A stretch of 54,840 bases of DNA, taken from positions 311,363 through 366,202 of the forward strand of contig NZ_KK211402.1 of assembly GCF_000622145.1 (NCBI RefSeq). The letters are read 5' to 3'. The stretch comes from Paracoccus yeei ATCC BAA-599. GTDB taxonomy: Bacteria > Pseudomonadota > Alphaproteobacteria > Rhodobacterales > Rhodobacteraceae. Made by a program: the position numbers and the translations under genes. The notes beneath the pieces were generated by a model. It was given only the letters and a program-made list of their open reading frames with translations. It was not told the DNA's origin and did no database searches. This document shows positions 25,643 to 34,690 of the stretch, in pieces. Position 1 is the first letter of the stretch; every line of letters begins with the position of its first letter.

Positions 25643-26263
25643 TTGGGAATCGAACATTGGGATGAAACCAGACAGCGCTGGATCCTTTATCGCAGTGAGG
25701 CCGAACATAGTGCGGATTGCAGGGTCTATCCCTATGAGGCCGTTCCCGGGCGGATTTTTCTCGACACGAATGTTGTGAACCTGCTCGTGAATTACCCAGA
25801 CCAGATTTTCGAGCAGCAGCCGCTACCGAGTATCGAGGACGCGTTACTTGCAGAGGACCTCGAAGCGCTTATGCACATCTTCTACGTTGGCAGGCGGGCA
25901 AACTGGGCGATCATGGCATCCCGAAAGACGCTTGATGAGGTTGACAATACGCCCGATCCCGAACACCGCCAGCGGCTGCGAGACTTCGCTGTAGAGTTGA
26001 TTTCGCCTGAAGACGAAGCGAACGCTTACGCTTCCGTGGTCGGGCGGCGCATGATCGATGCTCCTTTCACCCGCCGACTGCCGGACAAGGCGGATCGGGA
26101 ACTGATTGGAAATGCAGTCGGCCTCGAATGTGACGTCTTCTGCACAAGAGATCGGCGGACAATTATCAAGAAGCGCGACCAGTTGAGGCTATTGCCGATC
26201 AGGGTTCTCACTCCTTTGGAGTGGTGGCGGCATGTTCGTCCTTGGGCTGGCCTATGCACATAG
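25643..26263 (+). CDS. PIN-domain protein, probable nuclease
   Basis: 206 residues from a TTG at 25643, with a weak ribosome site. IFLDTNVVNLLVN carries the first acidic residue of a PIN domain, DEVDN a possible second, and ADRELIGNAVGLECDVFCTR with DRRTI the C-terminal acidic cluster. PIN proteins cut RNA with Mg2+ or Mn2+. The length is above that of VapC toxins (about 130) and no antitoxin gene is adjacent. Base use is less GC-rich than its neighbours, suggesting a cargo gene picked up between the methylases and the leftward genes. Confidence 0.7.
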   Translation: MGIEHWDETRQRWILYRSEAEHSADCRVYPYEAVPGRIFLDTNVVNLLVNYPDQIFEQQPLPSIEDALLAEDLEALMHIFYVGRRANWAIMASRKTLDEVDNTPDPEHRQRLRDFAVELISPEDEANAYASVVGRRMIDAPFTRRLPDKADRELIGNAVGLECDVFCTRDRRTIIKKRDQLRLLPIRVLTPLEWWRHVRPWAGLCT

Positions 26264-26295
26264 GCGGGCCCTACTGAAACCCATTTGGCTTCCGC

Positions 26296-26871
26296 CTAAG
26301 AAATCGCCTCTTTGACGAGGCGATATACGGTTCCCCTGCCCTTGTCTTTCTCGGCGCTGATGGGCAGGCCCAGCCTCTTCTTCAAGGCGCCCGAGATCGA
26401 GCCGCGGACGGTATGGGCCAGCCATCCGGTGGCCTCGACCATCTCGGCGACCGTCGCGCCCTCGGGGCGCTGGAGCATGGCGATGATCTGCGCCTGCTTG
26501 GTGCCAGCGCGGATGGCGACGGGCGTCGCGTTGTCGGTGTCGTCGGGCGTGCGCTCTGCCTCTTGCTTCGGCCTCGCCTTCCGCGCGCTGGCGACAGCGG
26601 TGGCCACCAGCGGTTCGATCCCGATGGCTTCCAGCCCGGCCTCGGTCGCGATCAGCGTGGTGCCGTGGCCGTCGCCGGTCTCGCGCCACATCGGCTCGCC
26701 GCGCCGCAGGTTTGCCTCGACCTCCTCGAGCCAGCCGCGGGCGATCATCTTGCCGACAACCATCTTGGCTGCGGCGCCGACCAGCCCCCCGGGCAGCGGT
26801 AGGGCGAGGTTGCCGGGCCGGGTCGCGGCGCGGGACAGGATCAGGGATTGGGTGTCGGACGGGGTGGTCAT
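26296..26871 (-). CDS. DUF3489-type helix-turn-helix protein
   Basis: 191 residues starting MTTPSDTQSLILSRAATRPG. The C-terminal 70 residues (GTKQAQIIAMLQRPEGATVA, MVEATGWLAHTVRGSISGAL, KKRLGLPISAEKDKGRGTVY) are the DUF3489 winged-helix-like domain. The middle is acidic and likely linker. It is leftward, opposite to the flanking operons, together with the next small gene. DUF3489 proteins are common in alphaproteobacterial phages and have no proven function. DNA binding is inferred. Confidence 0.8.
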   Translation of the reverse strand: MTTPSDTQSLILSRAATRPGNLALPLPGGLVGAAAKMVVGKMIARGWLEEVEANLRRGEPMWRETGDGHGTTLIATEAGLEAIGIEPLVATAVASARKARPKQEAERTPDDTDNATPVAIRAGTKQAQIIAMLQRPEGATVAEMVEATGWLAHTVRGSISGALKKRLGLPISAEKDKGRGTVYRLVKEAIS

Positions 26872-26966
26872 CGAGGCCTCCGGGCGCTGTGGCGCGCGGC
26901 GTGCGCGCCTTCTACGGAGGCAAGCCCCATCACCAGACGGGGCGGCCGTCGTGCCACGTGGGCGCG

Positions 26967-27194
26967 TCAGGCGGCGTGTTCGCCTTCCTTGAAGACGCTA
27001 TCGCTGATCTGGCGCAGCAGGTCCGCATAATGCTTCAGCGTGCCGACATGCCCCCAGTTGATCTCGTCGGGGTGGGTCTCGAAATGGTCATCGCTGAGGG
27101 CCTTCAGGCGCTCCAGCATGGTGTCGATCTCGGCCTTGGCGGCGATGAAGGCGTCGAGGGCTTTGGAATTGTCGGCGGCGCGACGGGTGGTCAT
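26967..27194 (-). CDS. Small helical hypothetical protein
   Basis: 75 residues from the ATG at 27194, with AAGGA eight bases upstream. The sequence MTTRRAADNSKALDAFIAAK leads into AEIDTMLERLKALSDDHFET, a likely coiled coil, then HPDEINWGHVGTLKHYADLL. It lies 95 bases upstream of the DUF3489 gene on the same strand, so the two form a leftward pair. The function is unknown. Confidence 0.7.
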   Translation of the reverse strand: MTTRRAADNSKALDAFIAAKAEIDTMLERLKALSDDHFETHPDEINWGHVGTLKHYADLLRQISDSVFKEGEHAA

Positions 27195-27311
27195 GGCGGT
27201 GGCATCCTTCGGTGAGTTGCATCGTTCCCTAGGGATCAGACTCGCTCTGTCGCGTCCTCTAATCAACTGAATACCAAGCAATATCATTGGGTTGATCGGA
27301 CTATCTGCGCC

Positions 27312-27848
27312 ATGAAGGGCATGAGCGAACGCGAGTATGCGGCGCATTCCGGCCTCTCCCGCGGCGGGGTGCAGAAGGCGCGCAAGAACGGGCGGCTGGT
27401 GGTCCATGACGATGGCTCGATCAACGCCGCGGCCTCGGATGTGCGCCGGGCCGAGATGACCGACCCCGACCAGCAGCGCCGGTCGCTGGGCGGCGAAACC
27501 CTCGCCAGCGGCCCCGGCGACACGACATCTTACATCAAGGCCCGCACGGCGCTGACGGTCTACGCGGCGCAGGAACGTCAGCTGGCGGTTCAGAAGAAGA
27601 AGGGCGCGCTTGTCGACCGCGCACGGGCGGAGACCCTCGTCTTCCGCCTGGCGCGGCAGGAACGGGATGTCTGGGTGACCTGGCCCGGACGGGTGGCCGC
27701 GTTGATGGCGGCGCAGATCATGGCGGAGGTGGAACGGCAATCCGGGGCATCGGTGACGATCGAGACCGCGATCATGCAGAGGGTGCTGGAAGCCCATGTC
27801 CGCGAACAGCTCGACGCCCTCGCCGACCTCCGGGTCTCGCTTGCATGA
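27312..27848 (+). CDS. Terminase small subunit (Nu1-like)
   Basis: 178 residues. The N-terminus MSEREYAAHSGLSRGGVQKA with KNGRLVVHDDGSINAAASD is the winged helix of Nu1/terS proteins that bind the packaging site. The remainder is helical (RAETLVFRLARQERDVWVTW) and suits oligomer formation. It opens the late operon and runs into the large subunit, whose likely start lies within its last codons. The packaging site (cos or pac) is probably in or just before this gene. None was identified. Confidence 0.85.
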   Translation: MKGMSEREYAAHSGLSRGGVQKARKNGRLVVHDDGSINAAASDVRRAEMTDPDQQRRSLGGETLASGPGDTTSYIKARTALTVYAAQERQLAVQKKKGALVDRARAETLVFRLARQERDVWVTWPGRVAALMAAQIMAEVERQSGASVTIETAIMQRVLEAHVREQLDALADLRVSLA

Positions 27849-29847
27849 TGAGGATGAAAACAACGACCCGACGGCCGACTTCGACCTCGGTTTCGACGGC
27901 GCCGAGGACCTGCTACGGGTCTGGCGGCAGGGGCTGCGCCCCGATCCGAACCTGACGGTGTCGGAATGGGCGGATCAGCATCGCTGGCTGTCGTCGCGGG
28001 GCGCGGCCGAGCCTGGGCGGTATCGCACCGCCCGCGCCCCCTACCTGCGCGAGATCATGGATGCGCTCTCGCCCGGTCATCCGGCGCAGCGCATCACCTT
28101 CATGAAGGCTGCGCAGGTGGGCGCGACCGAGGCGGGGAACAACTGGATCGGCTTCGTCATCCACCATGCGCCGGGGCCGATGCTGGCGGTGCTGCCGAGC
28201 CTGGAACTGGCCAAGCGGACGTCACGCGGTCGTTTGGACCCGCTGATCTCGGACAGTCCGGCGCTCCGCGAGCGGGTGAACCCGGCGCGGTCGCGGGACG
28301 CGGGCAACTCGATGCTGTCGAAGGAATTCCCAGGCGGCATCCTTGTACTGACCGGGGCCAACAGCGCCACCGGCCTGCGGTCGATGCCCGCGCGATATGT
28401 GTTCCTCGACGAGGTCGATGCCTACCCGGCCTCGGCCGACGAGGAAGGCGATCCGGTCACGCTGGCCGAAGCGCGGACCACCACCTTCTCGCACCGACGC
28501 AAGGTCTTCATGGTCTCGACCCCCACGATCCGGGGTCTGAGCCGGATCGAGCGGGAATTCGAGGCATCGGACCAGCGGCGCTACTTCGTGCCATGCCCGC
28601 ATTGCGGGACGATGCAATGGCTGCAGTTCGACCGGCTGCGCTGGGCGAAGGGGAAGCCGGAGACCGCCGCCTATCACTGCGAGGGTTGCGAGCGTCCCAT
28701 TGCAGAGCACCACAAGACCGAGATGCTGGCCCGCGGCGAATGGCGGGCGACAGCAGTTTCCAAGGATCCGAAGGCCATCGGCTTCCACCTCTCGGCGCTC
28801 TATTCGCCGCTTGGGTGGAAAAGCTGGTCCGACGTCGGGCGGGAATGGCTGGCGGCGCAAGGGTCGGACGAGACGCTGCGCGCCGCGCGCAACACGCTTC
28901 TGGGGGAAACGTGGGTCGAAAGCGGCGACGCGCCGGAATGGCAGCGGCTGGCGGATCGCCGCGAGGCGTGGAAGCCGGGCACGGTGCCGATGGCGGGGCT
29001 GTTCCTGACCGCGGGTGCCGACGTCCAGAGGGACCGCATCGAGGTCGATATCTGGGCCTGGGGCCGCGGGCTCGAATCCTGGCTTGTCGATCACATAGTC
29101 ATCCCGGGCGGACCTGACGATCCGGCCGCATGGGACAAGCTGACCGCCTTGCTCGGGCGCAGCTGGCAGCATGCCAACGGCGCCTTCATGACCGTGGCGC
29201 GGCTGGGCATCGACACCGGGTACGAAGCCGCAGCTGTCTATGCCTGGTCGCGCAAGGTTGGGTTCGAACAAGTGGCGCCGCTAAAGGGGCTTGAGGGCTT
29301 CAACCGCGCCGCACCGGTGTCGGGTCCGACCTATGTCGACGCAACCATCGGCGGCAAACGGCTGCGCCGCGGTGCACGGCTTTGGTCGGTGGCCACGGCG
29401 ACGTTCAAGGCCGAGACCTACAGGTTCCTGCGGATCGAACGGCCCTCGGACGAGGATCGCGCCACCGGAGTGCTCGACGCGCCCGGTACGATCCACCTTC
29501 CGGGCTGGGCTGACACCGAATGGCTGAAGCAGCTGGTGGCCGAGCAGCTGGTCACGATCCGCAACAAGCGCGGCTATGCCCACCAGGAATGGCAGAAGAT
29601 GCGCGAGCGGAACGAGGCGCTGGACTGCCGGGTCTATGCCCGCGCCGCGGCGTGGATCCTCGGCGCTGACCGCTGGGACGAAGCCACCTGGCGGCGACTC
29701 GAGGCGCAGGCGGGCGTCGAAACGCGCATGCCCTCGGCCACCGCGACCGACATCGCTACACAGGACCCGGCCCAGCCCAAGGCCGGAACCCTGACCACGC
29801 CACGTCGGAAACGGCGGGCCTACACCCCGAACTTCATGAGGGACTGA
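27841..29847 (+). CDS. Terminase large subunit (lambda gpA family)
   Basis: About 668 residues from a TTG at 27841. An ATG at 27796 is possible, but the extra residues read like the shadow of terS. ATPase signs are KAAQVGATEAGNNW (Walker A-like), MPARYVFLDEVDAYPASADE (Walker B) and VFMVSTPTIRGLSRIE (motif III). A zinc-like segment CPHCGTMQW...CEGCERPI is followed by the nuclease half (GADVQRDRIEVDIWAWGRG, IDTGYEAAAVYAW). It cuts concatemers and pumps DNA into the prohead. The gpA family fits the lambda-like head genes after it. Confidence 0.95.
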   Translation: MHDEDENNDPTADFDLGFDGAEDLLRVWRQGLRPDPNLTVSEWADQHRWLSSRGAAEPGRYRTARAPYLREIMDALSPGHPAQRITFMKAAQVGATEAGNNWIGFVIHHAPGPMLAVLPSLELAKRTSRGRLDPLISDSPALRERVNPARSRDAGNSMLSKEFPGGILVLTGANSATGLRSMPARYVFLDEVDAYPASADEEGDPVTLAEARTTTFSHRRKVFMVSTPTIRGLSRIEREFEASDQRRYFVPCPHCGTMQWLQFDRLRWAKGKPETAAYHCEGCERPIAEHHKTEMLARGEWRATAVSKDPKAIGFHLSALYSPLGWKSWSDVGREWLAAQGSDETLRAARNTLLGETWVESGDAPEWQRLADRREAWKPGTVPMAGLFLTAGADVQRDRIEVDIWAWGRGLESWLVDHIVIPGGPDDPAAWDKLTALLGRSWQHANGAFMTVARLGIDTGYEAAAVYAWSRKVGFEQVAPLKGLEGFNRAAPVSGPTYVDATIGGKRLRRGARLWSVATATFKAETYRFLRIERPSDEDRATGVLDAPGTIHLPGWADTEWLKQLVAEQLVTIRNKRGYAHQEWQKMRERNEALDCRVYARAAAWILGADRWDEATWRRLEAQAGVETRMPSATATDIATQDPAQPKAGTLTTPRRKRRAYTPNFMRD

Positions 29848-30059
29848 TGGACCTGGAACGCATGCAGGCCCTGCTGACCGCGCTGCAGGAAGCCCGCTTC
29901 GCCGGGCTGCGCAGCGTCAGCTACGACGGCAAGACGGTGACCTATGGCTCGGATGCCGAACTGGCGGCGGCCGTTCGCGATCTCGAGGCACGGGTTGCAG
30001 CGGCTTCGGCCACGCCACGCCGCCGCCGCTGGGGCACGGTCGCCACGAAGGGTCTGTGA
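29847..30059 (+). CDS. gpW-like head-tail joining protein
   Basis: 70 residues starting MDLERMQALLTALQEARFAG, then GLRSVSYDGKTVTYGSDAEL. Length and order match lambda gpW, which completes the portal neck after packaging. The ATG shares a base with the terL stop and the stop overlaps the portal region, as in lambda where W lies between A and B. Confidence 0.85.
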   Translation: MDLERMQALLTALQEARFAGLRSVSYDGKTVTYGSDAELAAAVRDLEARVAAASATPRRRRWGTVATKGL

Positions 30060-30061
30060 CC

Positions 30062-31573
30062 ATGGTCTTCGACGCCTTCCGCGCCCGCCTCGGGTCCATC
30101 ATCGGCGGGTTTGACGCCGCGCAGTCCCACCGCCGCATGCGCGGGTTCCGGGCCACCCGGGCGCATGTGAACACGCTGATCGCGACCTCGGGCGAGACGA
30201 TCACCGCACGTGCGCGCTGGCTGGTCAGGAACAACGGCTACGCGGCCAACGCGGTCGACGCCTTCGCGAACCATGTCGTCGGCGACGGCATCAAGCCCTC
30301 ATCGAAGATCGCGGATGCAACGAAGAAGGAGGAATTGCAGAGGCTCTGGCTCGCCTGGACCGACGAGGCGGATGCCGAGGGGCTGACGGACTTCTTCGGG
30401 CTGCAGCGCCGGGCGGCACGCGAGGTGTTTCTGGCGGGTGAGGTGTTCCTGCGCATCCGGACGCGGCGCCCCGAGGACGGACTGACCGTGCCGATGCAGT
30501 TGCAGATGCTGCCCTCGGAAATGCTGCCCCAGGACATGACCCGCGGTCTGCCCGGCGCGGGATCAATCCGGCAGGGCATCGAGTTCGACGGGATCGGGCG
30601 GCGCGTGGCCTATCACTTCCTGCGCCGCCATCCAGGCGACATGACCGATCCGGGGCTGGCCGGGGAAACCGTGCGGGTTCCGGCTTCCGAGGTCATCCAC
30701 ATCCTCGACCCCGTCGAGGCGGGCCAGCTGCGGGGCGTGTCGCGCTTTGCAGCGGCCGTGGTGAAACTCTTCACCCTCGATCTTTACGACGATGCGGAGC
30801 TGGAGCGGAAGAAGACCGCGGCGATGTTCGCGATGTTCATCACCTCCCCCGCCCCAGAAACCGCGCTCGATCCGGCGGAGGACGATCTCGAGGTCGAACC
30901 CGGCCAGGTGGTACGGCTTGACCCCGGCGAGGATGTCACCACGCCCTCGACGCCGGATTCCGGCAGCACCTATGAGCCGTTCCAGTACCGGACACTGCTG
31001 CAGATCGGCGCGGCGCTGGGCGTGCCTTATGGCTATCTGACGGGCGACACCGCGAAGGGGAACTTCTCGAACACCCGGATCGCGCTGGTGGACTTCCGGC
31101 GCCGCATCTCCGCCTTCCAGCATTCCGTGATGGTCTACCAGCTCTGCCGCGCCGTCTGGACGCGCTGGATGGACATGGCGGTGCTGGCGGGTGCCATCGA
31201 CCTGCCGGGCTATGCCACCGACCGGCGCGCATACCTCGCCTGCGACTGGCTTCCGACCAAGTGGGACTGGATCGACCCGGCCAAGGATGCAGCGGCGGAG
31301 ATCCTGCAGATCGAAGCAGGCCTGAAATCCCGCACGCAGGCCATCGCCGAACGCGGCTATGACGCCGAACAGGTCGACCGCGAGATCGCCGCCGAACGCA
31401 AGCGCGAGGCGGAACTGGGGCTCGACTTCCGGCGGCCAGGATCGCCCGCGCAGGCGGTCGATGGCGGCGCTGGGTCAGGTGATGCCGAGGACCGGCAGCA
31501 AGATCAGCAGGACGGCAACAACAAGGAAGACGATGGCGAGGGCCGAGAACCCCGGCCCGCGGAGGACGCATGA
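30062..31573 (+). CDS. Portal protein (lambda gpB family)
   Basis: 503 residues from the ATG at 30062; a GTG at 30056 is also possible. Typical parts are RARWLVRNNGYAANAVDAFA, HVVGDGIKPSS, GEVFLRIRTRRPEDGLTVPM, VIHILDPVEAGQLRGVSRFA and GVPYGYLTGDTAKGNFSNTR. It forms the dodecameric ring at the packaging vertex. The C-terminal tail is Gln/Asp/Glu-rich, perhaps removed by the protease encoded next. The stop overlaps the protease start. Confidence 0.93.
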   Translation: MVFDAFRARLGSIIGGFDAAQSHRRMRGFRATRAHVNTLIATSGETITARARWLVRNNGYAANAVDAFANHVVGDGIKPSSKIADATKKEELQRLWLAWTDEADAEGLTDFFGLQRRAAREVFLAGEVFLRIRTRRPEDGLTVPMQLQMLPSEMLPQDMTRGLPGAGSIRQGIEFDGIGRRVAYHFLRRHPGDMTDPGLAGETVRVPASEVIHILDPVEAGQLRGVSRFAAAVVKLFTLDLYDDAELERKKTAAMFAMFITSPAPETALDPAEDDLEVEPGQVVRLDPGEDVTTPSTPDSGSTYEPFQYRTLLQIGAALGVPYGYLTGDTAKGNFSNTRIALVDFRRRISAFQHSVMVYQLCRAVWTRWMDMAVLAGAIDLPGYATDRRAYLACDWLPTKWDWIDPAKDAAAEILQIEAGLKSRTQAIAERGYDAEQVDREIAAERKREAELGLDFRRPGSPAQAVDGGAGSGDAEDRQQDQQDGNNKEDDGEGREPRPAEDA

Positions 31574-32883
31574 TGCATCACACCCAGATCGCCCAGCGCG
31601 TCTTCAACACGCCCCTGATGGTCGATCCCGCCAAGGCGCTGGCCTTCCTGACCGGGCTCGGCCCGCGGATCACCGGCAGGGAAATCACGGTCGAGGGAAT
31701 GCCCGTGAATCCCGCAGATCAGGCCACCGCCGCACTCCCTGCCCGCGCCTCTCTCTTCAGCGACGACTTGACCAGCCGCCAGGCGCGGAACGGAAGCCAG
31801 CCCTTCACTGTGGTGGACGGGATCGCAGTCATCGAGATCGCGGGCACGCTGGTGCATCGCGGGGCTTGGATCGGGCAGTCGTCGGGGCTGACCTCCTACG
31901 AGGGGATCGCGGCGCAGTTGCAGGCAGCGCTGGTCGATCCTGCGATCCGCGGCATCGCCCTCGATATCGACAGCTTCGGTGGCGAGGTCGCAGGGGCCTT
32001 CGACCTAGCCGACCGACTCCGAGCCGCCCGGACGCAGAAGCCAGTCCATGCCTTCGTCGCCGATCATGCCCTCTCGGCCGCCTATGCGCTGGCCTCCCAG
32101 GCCGACCGGATCATCCTGCCCCGCACCGGCGCTGTCGGCAGCATCGGTGTCGTGGCCATGCACAGCGACATGAGCGGGGCGCTGGACCAGAAGGGCATCG
32201 CCGTCACGCTGATCCATGCAGGCGCGCGCAAGGTCGATGCGAACCCGTATCAGCCGCTGCCCGAGGCCGTCCGCACGCGGATCGCGGGCGAACTTGAAGA
32301 CCTGCGCCAGCTCTTCGCCGAAACCGTCGCCGAAGGGCGCGGCCGTCGCCTCGACACCCTTCAGGCGCTCGGCACCGAGGCCGCCGTCTTCCGTGGCGAG
32401 GCGGCCGTCTTCGCCGGTCTTGCCGACGAGGTGGCCGATCCCGTCACTGCCTTCCGCGCTTTCGCCGCCGCACCCCGCGGAACAACCCCACCCAAAGGAA
32501 AGGGCCCGATGATGACCACTGCCCCCGAAGACCATGCGCAGCCTGCAACTGCGCCCGCCGCCAGCACCCCGCCGGAACCGGCCCCGCCCGCGGCAGTCGC
32601 GCCGCCGCAAACCACAGCGGCCGCGATGTCGCCCGAAGCCATCCGCGCCGAGGCGGCCGAGGTCGCACAGGTCTGCGCGCAGGCGGCTCGCCTTGGCATC
32701 CAGATCGATGCCGCAGACGCAGTCACCAAGGGTGTGAAACCCGAAGCGCTGCGCGCGAAGGTGCTGGCCGATCTTGCCGCGCGCAGTGATGCCGCGGCCA
32801 TCATCGCCACGGCCCCGGCGGCTGGCGCGAAGGAAAGCCCCATCGTCGCGGCCGCGAAGAAATCGGCCGCTGCCTCGCGCTGA
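31570..32883 (+). CDS. S49-family capsid protease with scaffold tail (lambda gpC-like)
   Basis: 437 residues. The ClpP/SppA-like fold shows DGIAVIEIAGTLVHRGAWIG, GIALDIDSFGGEVAGAFDLA, the catalytic Ser in ADHALSAAYALASQADRII, TGAVGSIGVVAMHSDMSGAL, and a Lys in HAGARKVDANPYQPL as general base. Residues after about 310 are Ala/Pro-rich and helical, a scaffold. As in lambda C/Nu3, an internal start would make the scaffold alone. It is needed for prohead shaping and then digests itself and the portal tails. Confidence 0.92.
   Translation: MMHHTQIAQRVFNTPLMVDPAKALAFLTGLGPRITGREITVEGMPVNPADQATAALPARASLFSDDLTSRQARNGSQPFTVVDGIAVIEIAGTLVHRGAWIGQSSGLTSYEGIAAQLQAALVDPAIRGIALDIDSFGGEVAGAFDLADRLRAARTQKPVHAFVADHALSAAYALASQADRIILPRTGAVGSIGVVAMHSDMSGALDQKGIAVTLIHAGARKVDANPYQPLPEAVRTRIAGELEDLRQLFAETVAEGRGRRLDTLQALGTEAAVFRGEAAVFAGLADEVADPVTAFRAFAAAPRGTTPPKGKGPMMTTAPEDHAQPATAPAASTPPEPAPPAAVAPPQTTAAAMSPEAIRAEAAEVAQVCAQAARLGIQIDAADAVTKGVKPEALRAKVLADLAARSDAAAIIATAPAAGAKESPIVAAAKKSAAASR
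32509..32883 (+). CDS. Nested scaffold protein (Nu3-like), internal start
   Basis: In the frame of the protease gene an ATGATG at 32509-32514 has a strong ribosome site, AAAGGAAAGG at about 32493-32502. From there 124 residues (MMTTAPEDHAQPATAPAAST onward) form an Ala/Pro linker and a helical C-terminus, with no protease residues. This copies the lambda layout, where Nu3 starts within C. It is inferred from the start signal and position. Confidence 0.65.
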   Translation: MMTTAPEDHAQPATAPAASTPPEPAPPAAVAPPQTTAAAMSPEAIRAEAAEVAQVCAQAARLGIQIDAADAVTKGVKPEALRAKVLADLAARSDAAAIIATAPAAGAKESPIVAAAKKSAAASR

Positions 32884-32936
32884 CAATTCTGCCCGCGCTG
32901 GGCGCCCCCATCCCCCAACATCCTGGAGACTGAACC

Positions 32937-33317
32937 ATGCCCGTCCTGACGGAACCGCCCAGCATGGGCGATGTCCTCAAATATGAGGTCAACCCGAACT
33001 ACACCCGCGAGGTGGTGACGCTGCTCGCGGGCATGCCCTATCCCGTCGGCTCGGTGCTCGGGAAAATCACGGCCAGCGGCAAGTTTACCCTGTCGCCCGC
33101 GACCGGAGCCGACGGCTCGCAGGTCGCCACGGCCGTCCTGCTCTATGCCGTTGACGCGACGCTGGCCGATGCCATCGGCATCGTGCTGGTCCGCGGCCCC
33201 GCCATCGTCTCGCGCGCCGCCCTCGCCTACGGCGCCACCGTCGATGACGGCACCAAGATCGCCGCCAAGATCACCCAGCTGGCCGCCGTCGGCATCATCG
33301 CCCGTGACGGCGTCTGA
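32937..33317 (+). CDS. Head decoration protein (gpD family)
   Basis: 126 residues starting MPVLTEPPSMGDVLKYEVNP. The phrases TREVVTLLAGMPYPVGSVLG and VLLYAVDATLADAIGIVLVR match the gpD beta-rich fold, which trimerises on the capsid surface and stabilises it after expansion. It lies between the protease/scaffold and the major capsid gene, as in lambda. Confidence 0.9.
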   Translation: MPVLTEPPSMGDVLKYEVNPNYTREVVTLLAGMPYPVGSVLGKITASGKFTLSPATGADGSQVATAVLLYAVDATLADAIGIVLVRGPAIVSRAALAYGATVDDGTKIAAKITQLAAVGIIARDGV

Positions 33318-33343
33318 TCCCCCTTATCCCCCGGAGCATCCCC

Positions 33344-34369
33344 ATGACCCTCGTCCGCAATCCCTTCGACGCTGGCGGCTATTCGCTGGCCGAGATGACG
33401 CAGGCCATCAACATCCTGCCCAACCTCTACACCCGCCTCGCCCAGATCGGCCTCTTCCGCTTCGAAGGGGTCAGCCAGCGCTCGGTCATCATCGAGCAGT
33501 ACGAAGGCGTCCTGAGCCTTCTGCCCTCCGTCCCCCTCGGCGGCCCAGCCACAGTCGGCACCCGCGAAGGCCGGTCCATGCGGTCCTTCGCCCTGCCGTG
33601 GATCCCGCATGACGATGTGGTCCTGCCCGCCGACATCCAGGGGCAACCCGCGCTGGGCGGCGCCTTCGATGCGGCCGATCCCCTCGTCGAGGTGATGAAC
33701 CGCAAACTTCTGCTGATGCGGCGCAAGCATGCCCAGACGCGAGAATACATGGAGATGAACGCGCTCCGCGGCATCGTGAAGGACGGCGCCGGAACCACCC
33801 TCTACAACTACTTCACCGAATTCGGCCTCGCGCAGATCTCCGTCGACTTCGTGCTGGGCACGGCTGGCACCAACGTGCAGGACAAGGTCCGCGAGGTTCT
33901 GCGCGCCATCGAGGACAACCTTCTGGGCGAGGCCATGACCTCGGTCCATGCCTTGGTCAGCCGGGAGTTCTTCGACAAGCTGATCGCGCATCCGAAGACG
34001 GAAGAGGCCTACAAGTTCTACGCCTCGACTGGCGCTCAGCCGCTGCGCGAGGATGTCCGCCGCAACTTCCCCTTCGGCGGCATCCTGTTCGAGGAATACT
34101 CGGGCACCGTCACGCTCTCGACCAAGGCGACCGAACGGCTGGTCCCGGCGAACGAGGGCATCGCCTTCCCGCTCGGCACCATGGACACCTTCACCACCTA
34201 TGGCGGCCCGGCGAACCTGTTGGAGACCGCCAACACTATCGGCCTGCCCCTCTACGCCCGCCAGCATCTCGACGAGAAGGGCCGTTGGATCGACGTGATG
34301 ACCGAGGCCTCGATCCTGCCGGTGAACAAGCGGCCCCGGCTGGCCGTCCGGATCCACAGCTCGAACTGA
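33344..34369 (+). CDS. Major capsid protein (lambda gpE family)
   Basis: 341 residues, the length of lambda gpE (341). MTLVRNPFDAGGYSLAEMTQ with INILPNLYTRLAQIGLFRFE at the N-terminus, the central RKHAQTREYMEMNALRGIVK and the C-terminal GTMDTFTTYGGPANLLETAN are typical of the Phage_cap_E family. It has the HK97 fold and builds the icosahedral shell. Confidence 0.95.
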   Translation: MTLVRNPFDAGGYSLAEMTQAINILPNLYTRLAQIGLFRFEGVSQRSVIIEQYEGVLSLLPSVPLGGPATVGTREGRSMRSFALPWIPHDDVVLPADIQGQPALGGAFDAADPLVEVMNRKLLLMRRKHAQTREYMEMNALRGIVKDGAGTTLYNYFTEFGLAQISVDFVLGTAGTNVQDKVREVLRAIEDNLLGEAMTSVHALVSREFFDKLIAHPKTEEAYKFYASTGAQPLREDVRRNFPFGGILFEEYSGTVTLSTKATERLVPANEGIAFPLGTMDTFTTYGGPANLLETANTIGLPLYARQHLDEKGRWIDVMTEASILPVNKRPRLAVRIHSSN

Positions 34370-34375
34370 TCTGTC

Positions 34376-34690
34376 ATGTCCGTCTTCGCCGCCGCCATGG
34401 ACCGCATCTTCACCCATGCCTCCATGGCGGCCCCGGCCCTTTGGATCTCGGCCACCACGTCGGAGGAACGCCCGATCCGCATCATCCGCCGCGCACCCGA
34501 CCACGTCACCGACTTCGGCGCGGGGCGGTTCGTCAGCGACTCGACCGTGGTGGACGTCCGCGTGGCCGACCTGCCCGCCCCGCGCCCAGGCGACGTGATC
34601 GTCATTGGCGCGGGCAGCCATATCATCCAAGGGGAACCGCTGCGCGACCGGGAACGGCTGATCTGGACGCTGGACCTGAGGCCAGCATGA
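34376..34690 (+). CDS. Head-tail connector, FII-like
   Basis: 104 residues (MSVFAAAMDRIFTHASMAAP, VSDSTVVDVRVADLPAPRPG, IVIGAGSHIIQGEPLRDRER). It is a small beta-barrel protein in the slot of lambda FII, which caps the filled head and receives the tail. The stop overlaps the next start. Confidence 0.75.
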   Translation: MSVFAAAMDRIFTHASMAAPALWISATTSEERPIRIIRRAPDHVTDFGAGRFVSDSTVVDVRVADLPAPRPGDVIVIGAGSHIIQGEPLRDRERLIWTLDLRPA

